From contig JAFYGD010000053.1 of NCBI GenBank assembly GCA_017543415.1, positions 1-29,638 of the forward strand: 29,638 nucleotides of DNA. The letters run 5' to 3'. How positions within the stretch are numbered: the first letter of the stretch is position 1; every line of letters begins with the position of its first letter. The notes below the pieces were generated by a model that saw only the letters and a program-made list of their open reading frames with translations, was not told where the DNA came from and did no database searches. The stretch comes from Eubacterium sp. (GTDB taxonomy: Bacteria > Bacillota > Clostridia > Oscillospirales > Acutalibacteraceae). The position numbers and the translations under genes are program-made. This document shows positions 22,146 to 29,593 of the stretch, piece after piece.

Positions 22146-23312
22146 TTAAAGCATATTGATTCTTGTAAGATGTTCGGTGTAAAACTCCGTAACGTCGTTC
22201 TTTTTGGTTAAGCCGCCCTGAAGGGACATATGGTCGCCGTGGTAGGTTGGCATAATGTTCCATTCGCCGGGCTTTACTTTGCCCTCCTCGTACTGCTTTT
22301 GCGGCGCGCCGAAGGGAGCCGTTGCGGATATTGTGTTAACAAGACCGTCGTTTTCAAGCCAGCTTTTATCAACAACAAAGCCGCCGGGCGTGGTTTCCGT
22401 AAATTTACCCATAAGCGTTGAGGGCTTCATAAACAGCGGCTCCGTAATATCCTCCTCGGGTACGTAAAAATCCGCGTCATCGGGCATAACGGTTGAGCTG
22501 CAGGGGAAGGAAAACCAGTAAACGTTTTCAAGCGTTTTTGTGCTTTCGTTGAACTTCAGGGCGTTATCAATAAGCATATCGTAATTTGCGTTGTCGTATT
22601 CCGCCCTGCCGTCGTCCTTTTCCTTAGTGCCCGCACTCATCATTTTTGAAAGAAAATCATAACGCTTTGACTTTGAATCCTCTCCAACGGATTCGGAGCT
22701 GTCAACGTCATACGCAGTTGTTCCGTTCATCGGAGCCGCAAGGGCTGTTATTGAATAAATCCAGTCAGCCTTGCCGCCGGTAAAGAGCGGAGAAATGCTG
22801 CCGTCCGTTGTTGCCGCCTGCTCCTCTTCCGAACCGTTTGCCATCAGCTCCGCGAGCATACGCACCGTTGCGCCGCCGAAGGAATGGCCAAGCAGGTTGA
22901 TTTTGTTTTCGCTGTCCCATCTGTCAATAAGCGGCTTTTTGGTAAAATCGGTTCCGTAGCGCTCGTGGTTGCAGCGCTCGCTGTGCTCCTTGCCGTAATC
23001 AACAACGCTGCCCGTAAGCTGGGCGTAAAGCTCGCACGCCCTGTCCCAGGCGGAGCCTGTGGGGGCAACGGAGGCTGCATAACAGTCAAAGCCCTGTGAA
23101 TTAAGGTGTTTCATAAGGTCGCCGTTTTGCATTCCCCAGTATTTCATAAATTTGTTCTGAAAGTCGTAGCTGCCCCAGCCCGAAAGACCGTGAACGAAAA
23201 CGTACTTGTAGTTTGTTCTGAACTCCTCTGTATTAACCTTTGCCGCAGGAGTTGCCGAACATGCCGAGAATAAAAGGGTTAATGCCAGAATAAGCGGTAC
23301 TATCCTTTTCAT
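22146..23312 (-). CDS. Family I.5-like lipase, predicted lipoprotein
   Basis: 388 residues. The signal peptide ends FSAC with lipid Cys C18. The fold is alpha/beta hydrolase with catalytic S144 in GHSFGG, D322 in ENDGLVN and H361 in HGDHMS. The sequence follows the Geobacillus/Staphylococcus I.5 lipases closely: FVHGLSGWG, KYWG, WDRACELYAQL, VDYG, and the zinc ligands of that family are all in place (D90, H110, H116, D245). The nucleophile elbow has Gly where thermophilic I.5 lipases have AHSQGG. It should hydrolyse acylglycerols outside the cell while tethered to the membrane. The ribosome site CAGGAGG precedes the ATG. It lies 52 bases downstream of trxA, with only a hairpin between. Confidence 0.9.
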   Translation of the reverse strand: MKRIVPLILALTLLFSACSATPAAKVNTEEFRTNYKYVFVHGLSGWGSYDFQNKFMKYWGMQNGDLMKHLNSQGFDCYAASVAPTGSAWDRACELYAQLTGSVVDYGKEHSERCNHERYGTDFTKKPLIDRWDSENKINLLGHSFGGATVRMLAELMANGSEEEQAATTDGSISPLFTGGKADWIYSITALAAPMNGTTAYDVDSSESVGEDSKSKRYDFLSKMMSAGTKEKDDGRAEYDNANYDMLIDNALKFNESTKTLENVYWFSFPCSSTVMPDDADFYVPEEDITEPLFMKPSTLMGKFTETTPGGFVVDKSWLENDGLVNTISATAPFGAPQKQYEEGKVKPGEWNIMPTYHGDHMSLQGGLTKKNDVTEFYTEHLTRINML

Positions 23313-23335
23313 TTCTGTCCTCCTGAAAACAACAA

Positions 23336-23354
23336 GGCGGGTGTAAAACCCGCC
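23336..23354 (-). terminator. Terminator or attenuator between trxA and the lipase gene
   Basis: On the minus strand GGCGGGT, loop TTTAC, ACCCGCC, followed by TTGTTGTTTT. Only 23 bases separate it from the lipase ATG, leaving no room for a promoter after it. It may therefore act as a partial terminator within the transcript. Confidence 0.7.
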
Positions 23355-23364
23355 CGTGGAATTA

Positions 23365-23667
23365 TTATAACGCGCTTACAATAGCGTCCTTGGTCTGAAC
23401 GCCTACGAAGGTTTTAACAGCCTCGCCGCCCTTGAATACCATAACGGTAGGGATTGACATAATGCCGAAGCGCATTGCAAGCTCCTCCGCCTCGTCAACG
23501 TCGCACTTGCAAACGGTAACAGACGGATTTTCTTCAGCGATTTTATCAATAATCGGCGACATCATTTTGCACGGACCGCACCAAACCGCGTAAAAATCAA
23601 CAAGCACGGTATCGTTAGCCTTTATAACCTCGTCAAAATCAGCCGTTGTAATTTCTCTTACTGCCAT
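23365..23667 (-). CDS. trxA: Thioredoxin
   Basis: 100 residues with the WCGPC active site (C30, C33), the buried D24 in VDFYAVW and the cis-proline segment IPTVMVF. Family length is 100-110. It reduces disulfides of target proteins and of the peroxidase encoded upstream, using electrons from the reductase whose gene ends two bases before it. Confidence 0.97.
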   Translation of the reverse strand: MAVREITTADFDEVIKANDTVLVDFYAVWCGPCKMMSPIIDKIAEENPSVTVCKCDVDEAEELAMRFGIMSIPTVMVFKGGEAVKTFVGVQTKDAIVSAL

Positions 23668-23669
23668 AA

Positions 23670-24527
23670 TTATTTCTCCTTTAAAAAGTTTACTGCCGAA
23701 AGTCCTGCCTCGGCGCCTTCATATACAGCCTTGCAGACCTGTAAAAGTCCGCCCGTTACGTTGCCGCAGGCGAAAACGCCGGGAACGTTGGTTGCCATAT
23801 GTGAATCGGTTTTAATGGTGTCGCCTTCGGTTGCAATTCCGATTTTCTTTGCAAAATCGGCGCCGCCGGCAACGCCCTCGGCAACGAAAACGCCGTTAAC
23901 TTCAAGGCTTTCTCCGTCCTCAAATTCAACGCAGCCTACTCTTTCATCGCCTTTTATTTCCTTTATTTTCTTTTCAATTACATTGTATTTGCAGCCTTTC
24001 GGCGCGGGCTTTCCGTTGGTTAAAACGGTAAGCTTTTCAACAATGTTTTCAAGGTCTGCAGCCTCGCTTAAAGCGTAATCCCCGCTGCCTATAACGGCAA
24101 CCGCCTTTTTGCGGTAAAAAAAGCCGTCGCAGATTGCGCAGTAGCTTACGCCCTTTCCTTCAAACGCGTCAATGCCTTTGATGTTGGGCTTGAGCTTTTT
24201 GTTGCCGGTTGAAATTATTACCGCCCCTGCCTCATAGCTGCCTTCAGTCGTTGCAACGTCCCAGCGCATTTCGGCGTTCATGGAAACGTGGAGCGCTTCC
24301 TCTTTTTTCACCTCAACGCCGAGCGCTTCAGCCTGGGCGATACCGTCCTCAAAAAGCTGCTTTCCGCTGATGCCGTTCGGAAAGCCGTAATAATTGTCAA
24401 TAAGATGCGCCTTTTCAAGCTGGCTTTCCCCGCTGTAAAGCACGAGCACGCTTTTGTTTGCCCTCTTTACGTAAAGCGAAGCGGAAATACCTGCGGGGCC
24501 TGCACCTATTATTATAACATCATACAT
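23670..24527 (-). CDS. trxB: Thioredoxin-reductase-like flavoprotein with altered pyridine-nucleotide site
   Basis: 285 residues from the ATG at 24527, which has GGAG seven bases upstream. The frame extends to 24581 but that part would be translated repeat-element sequence. The FAD motif is GAGPAG (8-13), the redox motif CAIC (C130, C133; usually CATC), and a late ACGNVTGG closes the FAD site. The second dinucleotide motif is GSGDYA (147-152), where NADPH enzymes have GGGDSA. The HRRxxxR that binds the NADPH 2'-phosphate is replaced by LTNGKPA. The electron donor may therefore be NADH, or ferredoxin as in clostridial FFTR enzymes. Its place beside trxA supports a thioredoxin-reducing role. 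Confidence 0.9.
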   Translation of the reverse strand: MYDVIIIGAGPAGISASLYVKRANKSVLVLYSGESQLEKAHLIDNYYGFPNGISGKQLFEDGIAQAEALGVEVKKEEALHVSMNAEMRWDVATTEGSYEAGAVIISTGNKKLKPNIKGIDAFEGKGVSYCAICDGFFYRKKAVAVIGSGDYALSEAADLENIVEKLTVLTNGKPAPKGCKYNVIEKKIKEIKGDERVGCVEFEDGESLEVNGVFVAEGVAGGADFAKKIGIATEGDTIKTDSHMATNVPGVFACGNVTGGLLQVCKAVYEGAEAGLSAVNFLKEK

Positions 24528-24545
24528 ATTAAAACTCCATAGTAA

Positions 24546-24619
24546 AATTGATAATTTCGGACGGGCGTTGCCCACACCCATTATAAATTAGCTGTGCGCA
24601 GCACCCGAAATTATCAATT
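24546..24619. repeat. Small inverted-repeat (MITE-like) element, copy 2
   Basis: A perfect 15-base inverted repeat AATTGATAATTTCGG (24546-24560) and CCGAAATTATCAATT (24605-24619). The core has hairpins GGGC-GTT-GCCC (24563-24573) and GTGC-GCA-GCAC (24594-24604). Reverse complemented, the core aligns with copy 1 at 7992-8066. Extra ATCAATTATTAATTATT lies on the gpx side up to 24637. It sits between gpx and trxB inside a likely operon. Confidence 0.78.
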
Positions 24620-24640
24620 ATCAATTATTAATTATTCATT

Positions 24641-25105
24641 TTATAAAAGCGCCTCAACCTTTGCCTCAATATCCTCGGGCTTGTCCGAAGGTGCAAAGCG
24701 GTCAACGCTGTTGCCTTCGCGGTCAATGAGGAATTTGGTGAAATTCCACTTGATGCGCTTGCCGTCGCTGTTTTCCTTAAGATAGTTATAAAGCGGGTCT
24801 GCGTCGCTTCCGTTAACCTTGATTTTCTTAAAGCGCGGGAAGGTTGTATTGTACCTTAAAGTACAGAATTCGTCAATTTTCGCGTCGTCGCCGGGCGCCT
24901 GGAACATAAACTGGTTGCACGGGAAATCAAGAATTTCAAAGCCCTTTTCATTGAACTTGTCGTACATATTCTGAAGTCCTTCATACTGCGGGGTAAAGCC
25001 GCAGCCCGTTGCGGTGTTTACGATAAGGAGCACCTTGCCCTCATACTGTGAAAGCGAAATTTCCTCGCCCTTGTTTGTTGTTACCTTAAAATCGTAAAGC
25101 TTCAT
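24641..25105 (-). CDS. Glutathione-peroxidase-family (probably thioredoxin-dependent) peroxidase
   Basis: 154 residues. The peroxidatic Cys is C35 in NTATGCGFTPQY, and the tetrad partners are Q69, W120 and N121 (KWNFTKF). C63 lies in FPCNQF, with C81 as a further candidate resolving Cys. The dimerisation loop of mammalian enzymes is absent, as in bacterial Cys-type, thioredoxin-using members. FMFQAPG replaces the usual FGxQEPG. It reduces hydrogen or lipid peroxides. trxB and trxA follow on the same strand, so the full electron path is encoded together. AGGAGG precedes the ATG. Confidence 0.93.
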   Translation of the reverse strand: MKLYDFKVTTNKGEEISLSQYEGKVLLIVNTATGCGFTPQYEGLQNMYDKFNEKGFEILDFPCNQFMFQAPGDDAKIDEFCTLRYNTTFPRFKKIKVNGSDADPLYNYLKENSDGKRIKWNFTKFLIDREGNSVDRFAPSDKPEDIEAKVEALL

Positions 25106-25151
25106 TGTTTTATCCTCCTTGATTTTGCAAAATTAAATTGCGTACAATTTA

Positions 25152-25168
25152 TTACAATGCCATTATAA
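25152..25168. promoter_or_regulatory. Candidate operator at the gpx promoter
   Basis: TTACAAT-GCC-ATTATAA, a 7-3-7 inverted repeat with one mismatch covering the -10 box of the gpx promoter. It resembles a PerR/Fur-type box in base content, but those have a 7-1-7 layout, so the regulator is unknown. Confidence 0.3.
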
Positions 25169-25190
25169 CATCTTTAGTATGTGTTGTCAA
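25162..25190 (-). promoter_or_regulatory. Consensus sigma-A promoter for gpx
   Basis: On the minus strand TTGACA (25185-25190), 17 bases, TATAAT (25162-25167): a perfect match to consensus. Confidence 0.88.
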
Positions 25191-25214
25191 GCACTTTTTT
25201 ACGCTTCAATTTTC

Positions 25215-25243
25215 TTGACAATAAAGATGTAATATTATAGAAT
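25215..25243 (+). promoter_or_regulatory. Promoter for the solute-binding protein and ddh genes
   Basis: TTGACA (25215-25220), a 17-base spacer and TAGAAT (25238-25243), 31 bases before the ATG. Confidence 0.75.
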
Positions 25244-25274
25244 ATTTTATAATGTAATTTTCGGAGGAATAGAA

Positions 25275-26123
25275 ATGAAAAAGGTTGTTTCCGTTATTTT
25301 GTCGTTAACGCTGGCTGCCGTGCTTTTTACGGGCTGCAGCAATAACAAGGACGTTAAATACAGCGACTCCGTTCTTATTATAGGTTATACGGAAAACGAA
25401 GCTCCGTTCATTGAGGCTAAGGACGACGGCACGGCAGAGGGCTTTATTCCCGAGCTGTTTGAAAAGGCTGTTTTTGAGGCTACAAAGGGCGACTTTAAAA
25501 CGTACCGCTTTGAAAAGGTTGAAAAGGGCTACACCCTTGAAGAGGACGGCGGCTTTTCGGAAGAGGGCGGCAAGGAATACAGCGCTTCTCTTCTTGTTGG
25601 CGCAACGCATAAAAACGACGGCACCTTTAACGAGGATTATTCCTTTACCGAGCCGCTGATTACAAACCGCGTTGTTGCAATAACGAAGAAGGACGGCAAA
25701 ATAAAGAGCTTTAAGGATTTCACCGGAGCAAAGGTTCTCACCGCGGGCGAAACCGCAAAGGCTGCTTTTGAAAAGCACTCGGCGGTTTATTCGCTTTGCA
25801 AAAGCGTTAAGGAGCAGGAAATCGCACCCGCGCTCGCCTCTCTTGACGACGGCAGGGCTGACGCCGTAATAGTTGACGAATTTACGCTTATGCCAACGGG
25901 CAAGGCTGAAAATTATACTGTTCTTGAAGGCGAGCTTGACACCGTTGAATACGTTATAGCCTGCGCCAAGTACAGCGGCTGGAAGGACAGCATTAATGAG
26001 GCGATTTTTGAATATAAAAGCCCCGAATACAACAAACACGGAGACGAATTCACCCCGCTTGTTGAAAAGTATTTCGGCTACAATGCGTCGTCCTTCGGCT
26101 TTGAACCTTCAGGCGATAAATAG
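25275..26123 (+). CDS. Solute-binding lipoprotein, amino-acid (family 3) type, without transporter partners
   Basis: 282 residues. The signal peptide ends LFTGC with lipid Cys C21. The order of conserved stretches matches family 3 solute-binding proteins: IIGYTENEAPF, EGFIPELFEKAV, NEDYSFTEPL, FKDFTGAKVLTAG, and SLDDGRADAVIVDE. No permease or ATPase gene is nearby, so it is an orphan receptor that either uses a distant ABC transporter or has a sensing role. It has GGAGG upstream and is followed after 22 bases by ddh, probably on the same transcript. The C-terminal end FEPSGDK is short and polar. Confidence 0.85.
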   Translation: MKKVVSVILSLTLAAVLFTGCSNNKDVKYSDSVLIIGYTENEAPFIEAKDDGTAEGFIPELFEKAVFEATKGDFKTYRFEKVEKGYTLEEDGGFSEEGGKEYSASLLVGATHKNDGTFNEDYSFTEPLITNRVVAITKKDGKIKSFKDFTGAKVLTAGETAKAAFEKHSAVYSLCKSVKEQEIAPALASLDDGRADAVIVDEFTLMPTGKAENYTVLEGELDTVEYVIACAKYSGWKDSINEAIFEYKSPEYNKHGDEFTPLVEKYFGYNASSFGFEPSGDK

Positions 26124-26145
26124 AATTAATATATAGGAGGCAATT

Positions 26146-27126
26146 ATGACAATCAAAATCGGAATTTTAGGTTACGGCAACCTCGGAAAAGGCGTTGAGG
26201 CGGCTGTAAAAATGAATGCGGACCTTGAACTCGCGGCGGTTTACACAAGGCGCAACCCTCAGGATGTTAAAATCAGAACCCAGGGCGTTCCCGTAAAATC
26301 AACTGCGGAGCTTGAAAGAGGAAACGAGGACATTGACGTTCTTGTTATCTGCGGCGGCTCGGCAACGGATTTACCGGAAATGACTCCGAAATATGCGGCG
26401 CTTTACAACGTTATTGACAGCTTTGACACCCACGCTAACATCCCCGTTCACTTTGCAAACGTTGACGCGGCGGCAAAGGCAGCGGGCAAGGTAGGAATTA
26501 TCTCCTGCGGCTGGGACCCGGGTATGTTTTCCGTAAACAGACTTTATTCAACCTCAATCCTTCCCTGCGGCGAAGCCTACACCTTCTGGGGCAAGGGCGT
26601 AAGCCAGGGACATTCGGACGCGGTACGCAGAATTGACGGCGTAATCGACTGCCGCCAGTACACAATCCCCGTTCCTTCCGCTCTTGAGAAGGTAAGAAAC
26701 GGCGAAAACCCCGAGCTCACAACGCGTGAAAAGCACACAAGGGAGTGCTTTGTTGTTGCCGAGGACGGCGCGGACCTTGCAAGGATTGAAAACGAAATCA
26801 AAACAATGCCGAACTACTTTGCTGATTACGATACAACGGTACATTTTATCAGCGCAGAGGAAATGGCGCGCGACCACAGCGGGCTTCCCCACGGCGGCAG
26901 CGTGATTTACAGCGGAACAACAAGCGAAGGTACAAAGCACGTTATTGAATACAGCCTTAAGCTTGATTCAAACCCCGAATTTACGGGTTCCGTAATCGCG
27001 GCTTACGCAAGAGCGGCGGCAAGGCTTAACAAGGAAGGCAAAACCGGCGCGATGACCGTATTTGACATCGCCCCCGTTTACCTCAGCGCTCTTCCCCCGG
27101 AAGAATTAAGAGCGCATTATCTTTAA
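26146..27126 (+). CDS. ddh: meso-Diaminopimelate D-dehydrogenase
   Basis: Catalyses the reversible NADPH-dependent amination of tetrahydrodipicolinate to meso-diaminopimelate in one step, supplying lysine and peptidoglycan cross-links. 326 residues, the normal length. A GYGNLG Rossmann motif (9-14) and YTRR, fitting NADPH use, open the protein. Family blocks CGWDPGMFS, FWGKGVSQGHSDAVRRI and HGGSVI follow. TAGGAGG lies before the ATG. It is co-oriented with the solute-binding protein gene and ends at a strong terminator. Confidence 0.94.
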   Translation: MTIKIGILGYGNLGKGVEAAVKMNADLELAAVYTRRNPQDVKIRTQGVPVKSTAELERGNEDIDVLVICGGSATDLPEMTPKYAALYNVIDSFDTHANIPVHFANVDAAAKAAGKVGIISCGWDPGMFSVNRLYSTSILPCGEAYTFWGKGVSQGHSDAVRRIDGVIDCRQYTIPVPSALEKVRNGENPELTTREKHTRECFVVAEDGADLARIENEIKTMPNYFADYDTTVHFISAEEMARDHSGLPHGGSVIYSGTTSEGTKHVIEYSLKLDSNPEFTGSVIAAYARAAARLNKEGKTGAMTVFDIAPVYLSALPPEELRAHYL

Positions 27127-27137
27127 TATGCAAGCAT

Positions 27138-27170
27138 AAAAAGAAGAACGGTTTATCCGTTCTTCTTTTT
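27138..27170. terminator. Bidirectional terminator formed partly by coding sequence of the VanW gene
   Basis: AAAAAGAAGAACGG, loop TTTAT, CCGTTCTTCTTTTT: a perfect 14-base stem. Its right arm is the last codons of the convergent VanW gene and its loop holds that gene's stop codon. Confidence 0.9.
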
Positions 27171-28091
27171 CTTCTTTTTGGTGGTTTCTTCTTTTTTGCT
27201 CTTTTTTGTTTCTTTTTCCTTTTTCTTTTCGTCCTTCTTTTCGGTTGTTGTCGCCTTGGTTGTGGACGGCTTGGGCTTGCTGTACTGACTTAAGGTTCTG
27301 TAATTTTCCTTGCCGTCTACGGTTCGGGTAAGGACGTAGGTACCGCCGTCGCGGTAAATGTTGATTTCAACGTCGCCGACATCGACCTTTTTCTTTGAAT
27401 AAACCTCGCAGGTCAGCTTTCCGTCAGAGCAGTACATGTTAAGACGGATTGGAACGCCGAGAGTGTTTTTAAACTGAAAGTCCTTGCTGTTCCACTGTAC
27501 GGTAGCGTCTCCGCCGAGGGGAACGTAGGCGATTTCAAGGCTGTGGTAGGTTCTTGCAACGATTTTAACGTTTGCGCGGAGCACCGCTTCAAAAACGGTT
27601 GAGCTTACCTGACACACTCCGCCGCCGAGACCTTCAACGAATTCTCCGTCCGCAATTACCTTTGCCTCCTTGAAGCCCGCGGTTACGGTGCGCTTTCCGA
27701 CGTTCTGGTTAAACGAGAATACTCCGCCGTCGGGCACAACAAGGTTGTTGATTTTGCTGACCGCGTTTTTAAGGTTTTCCGTTCGAGTTACGTCATAGGA
27801 GTGGTAATAGGTCGAGTAGGAGGAAATCAGGTAATCGTAATCACTGCTGCTGTCCTTGCTCAAGCCCTTGTAAATCCTGTTCGTTTCGCTTTCGGGGAAA
27901 GTGGTTTTTAAGTTTTCGGTTGTCGTTTCCGTTGTGGTTTGCGTTGTGGTGGTTGTGGTGCTTTCGGTTACGGTAGCCTTTTCCGTTTCGGCTTCTCCCG
28001 TTGGCAGCTTAACCGAGCAGGCGGTAAGCGCGCCACCCGTAATTATAACCGCAAGCGCAAAACACATCAGCGGCTTAACTTTGTTTTTCAT
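27153..28091 (-). CDS. VanW-family lipoprotein with Thr-rich linker and Lys-rich tail
   Basis: 312 residues. The signal peptide ends LTAC with lipid Cys C25. A Thr/Glu-rich linker (about 38-65) leads to the VanW domain: FSFNQNVGKRT (125-135), GGGVCQVSST (156-165, C160), the RTYHS block, AYVPLGGDATV and DFQFKN. VanW occurs as an accessory gene in some vancomycin clusters and widely outside them; its biochemical role is not settled. A G5-like or short beta domain follows, then a highly basic tail (about 280-312, mostly K, E and T) that could bind wall polymers. No other van genes are present, so resistance is not implied. Upstream GAGG precedes the ATG. It follows glmU on the same strand. Confidence 0.9.
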   Translation of the reverse strand: MKNKVKPLMCFALAVIITGGALTACSVKLPTGEAETEKATVTESTTTTTTQTTTETTTENLKTTFPESETNRIYKGLSKDSSSDYDYLISSYSTYYHSYDVTRTENLKNAVSKINNLVVPDGGVFSFNQNVGKRTVTAGFKEAKVIADGEFVEGLGGGVCQVSSTVFEAVLRANVKIVARTYHSLEIAYVPLGGDATVQWNSKDFQFKNTLGVPIRLNMYCSDGKLTCEVYSKKKVDVGDVEINIYRDGGTYVLTRTVDGKENYRTLSQYSKPKPSTTKATTTEKKDEKKKEKETKKSKKEETTKKKKKKNG

Positions 28092-28102
28092 TCCTTATCC
28101 TC

Positions 28103-28142
28103 AATTCCTGATTCCGAATTCCTAATTCCGAATTCCGAATTC
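28103..28142. repeat. Short tandem palindromic repeat, unit close to ATTCCGAATTC
   Basis: Four degenerate units of AATTCC(G/T)-type in the 54 bases between glmU and the VanW gene. The same unit recurs at 29556-29587 on the other side of glmU. Each unit contains the self-complementary GAATTC. Confidence 0.7.
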
Positions 28143-28145
28143 ACA

Positions 28146-29534
28146 TTACTTCTTCTCTTTATAGGGCTTCTTTTTAATTACCCAGCCCTCTTTGTTGTGC
28201 TGGTAGGCGCGTGCAACGGAAAGCGCGTCCGCAGGAATATCCTCCGTAATGGTTGAGCCTGCGGCGATATACGCCCTGTCGCCGACCTCAACGGGAGCGA
28301 TAAGGTTAGTGTTGCAGCCGATGAAAGCGCCGTCGCCGATAGTGCAGCGCGACTTGTTTTTGCCGTCGTAGTTACAGGTAACGGTTCCGCAGCCGAAGTT
28401 AACGTCTGCGCCGACGTCGCTGTCGCCTATATAGGTAAGGTGCGCAGCCTTGGTGCCTTCGCCGACAACGGAGTTCTTAACCTCAACAAAGTTGCCGATA
28501 TGAACGCCCTTTTTAACTACCGAGCCCGCTCTGACTTTAACGAACGGACCGCAGTCAACGCCGTCCTCAATAGTTGAATCGAGCACCTTGCAGTTATCAA
28601 GGATAACGCCCCTGCCGATTTTGCCGTTTTTAATATAGGTGTTCGGACCTATAACGCAGTCCTCGCCTATTTCTGTGTCGCCGATAATAATTGTATTGGG
28701 TAAAATCTGGGTTGAATTACCGATTTTTACCTTTTTGCCTATCATAACGCCGTCGGTGCACGGAATGTCAATACCGTTTAACATATGCGCGTCGTTGATA
28801 TTGCGGCACATAATTGAGTTAAGGTCGTTGAGCTGCCTTCTGTCGTTTGCGCCGAGCGTTGCTTCGCTGTTTTCGCAAACATACGCGCCCTTGTTTTTAC
28901 CCGTTTTAATAAGGATTTCAAGCGCGTCTGTAAGGTAGTATTCCTTTTGCGCGTTGTTGTTTGTAATATTATCAATGGCAAAAAGCAAATCCTCGCCCTT
29001 GAACCAGTAGGTTCCCGCGTTGCATTCCTTGATTTCCTTTTCGTCCTCGTTTGCGTCCTTGTCCTCAACAATACGCAGAAGCGTTCCGTTTTTGTCGCGC
29101 AGGATATGGCCGATTCCCGTCGGGTCCTCCACAACCGCGCTTACAAGGGTAATTGCGTTGTTGTTTGCCTTGTGGTAGGAATAGGCACCGTTGATTGTAT
29201 CCGCGTCCATAAGCGGACCGTCGCCGTTGAGGATAAGAATATCGTCCCCGCGGTGGGCTTTGATAAATTCCCTTGCCTGCATTACCGCATGGCCGGTGCC
29301 GAGCTGCGGCTCCTGAAGTGCGGTCTTTATATTCGCATCAAGCGAAGCAAGGTGCTGCTCAACAATTTCGTGTTTATAACCGGTAATAACGCAGATATCC
29401 TCAACGTTCGCTTCCTTAACAGCGGAAACAACGTAGTTAATCATAGGTTCAAAAAGCACCTCGCACATAACCTTGGGAAGGTTGCTTTTCATTCTTGTTC
29501 CCTTGCCGCCGGCAAGAATTATTGCACATTTCAT
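28146..29534 (-). CDS. glmU: Bifunctional GlmU: N-acetylglucosamine-1-phosphate uridyltransferase / glucosamine-1-phosphate acetyltransferase
   Basis: Makes UDP-GlcNAc in two steps: acetyl-CoA-dependent acetylation of glucosamine-1-phosphate, then uridylyl transfer. It is the precursor of peptidoglycan and wall polymers. 462 residues, full length. The N-terminal nucleotidyltransferase starts LAGGKGTRMKSNLPKVM and has QEPQLGTGHAV and LNGDGP. The C-terminal left-handed beta-helix shows hexapeptide repeats (IGNFVEVKNS, HLTYIGDSDVGADVNFGCG) and the acetyl-CoA segment CNYDGKNKSRCTIG. AAGGAG precedes the ATG. Its own promoter lies at the right edge. Confidence 0.96.
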   Translation of the reverse strand: MKCAIILAGGKGTRMKSNLPKVMCEVLFEPMINYVVSAVKEANVEDICVITGYKHEIVEQHLASLDANIKTALQEPQLGTGHAVMQAREFIKAHRGDDILILNGDGPLMDADTINGAYSYHKANNNAITLVSAVVEDPTGIGHILRDKNGTLLRIVEDKDANEDEKEIKECNAGTYWFKGEDLLFAIDNITNNNAQKEYYLTDALEILIKTGKNKGAYVCENSEATLGANDRRQLNDLNSIMCRNINDAHMLNGIDIPCTDGVMIGKKVKIGNSTQILPNTIIIGDTEIGEDCVIGPNTYIKNGKIGRGVILDNCKVLDSTIEDGVDCGPFVKVRAGSVVKKGVHIGNFVEVKNSVVGEGTKAAHLTYIGDSDVGADVNFGCGTVTCNYDGKNKSRCTIGDGAFIGCNTNLIAPVEVGDRAYIAAGSTITEDIPADALSVARAYQHNKEGWVIKKKPYKEKK

Positions 29535-29555
29535 AGTAAAACTCCTTTGGTGTAA

Positions 29556-29587
29556 AATTCCGAATTCCGTATTCCGAATTCAGAATT
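29556..29587. repeat. Short tandem palindromic repeat, second cluster
   Basis: Three to four units of AATTCCGAATTCC/T type in the glmU leader, between its promoter and ribosome site. It is related to the cluster at 28103-28142, and in the transcript could fold through the GAATTC palindromes. Confidence 0.7.
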
Positions 29588-29593
29588 ATAATA

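Noticed and set aside
24528..24581. Longer thioredoxin reductase start
   Set aside because: The extra residues would be translated from the repeat element. The FAD fold begins normally at MYDVIIIGAG.
25305..26039. Minus-strand frame of 244 codons opposite the solute-binding protein gene
   Set aside because: The plus strand encodes a convincing lipoprotein with signal peptide and family motifs; the antisense frame follows from codon bias.
27153..28091. Vancomycin resistance locus
   Set aside because: VanW homologues are common outside van clusters and no vanH, vanA/B, vanX or two-component genes are present.
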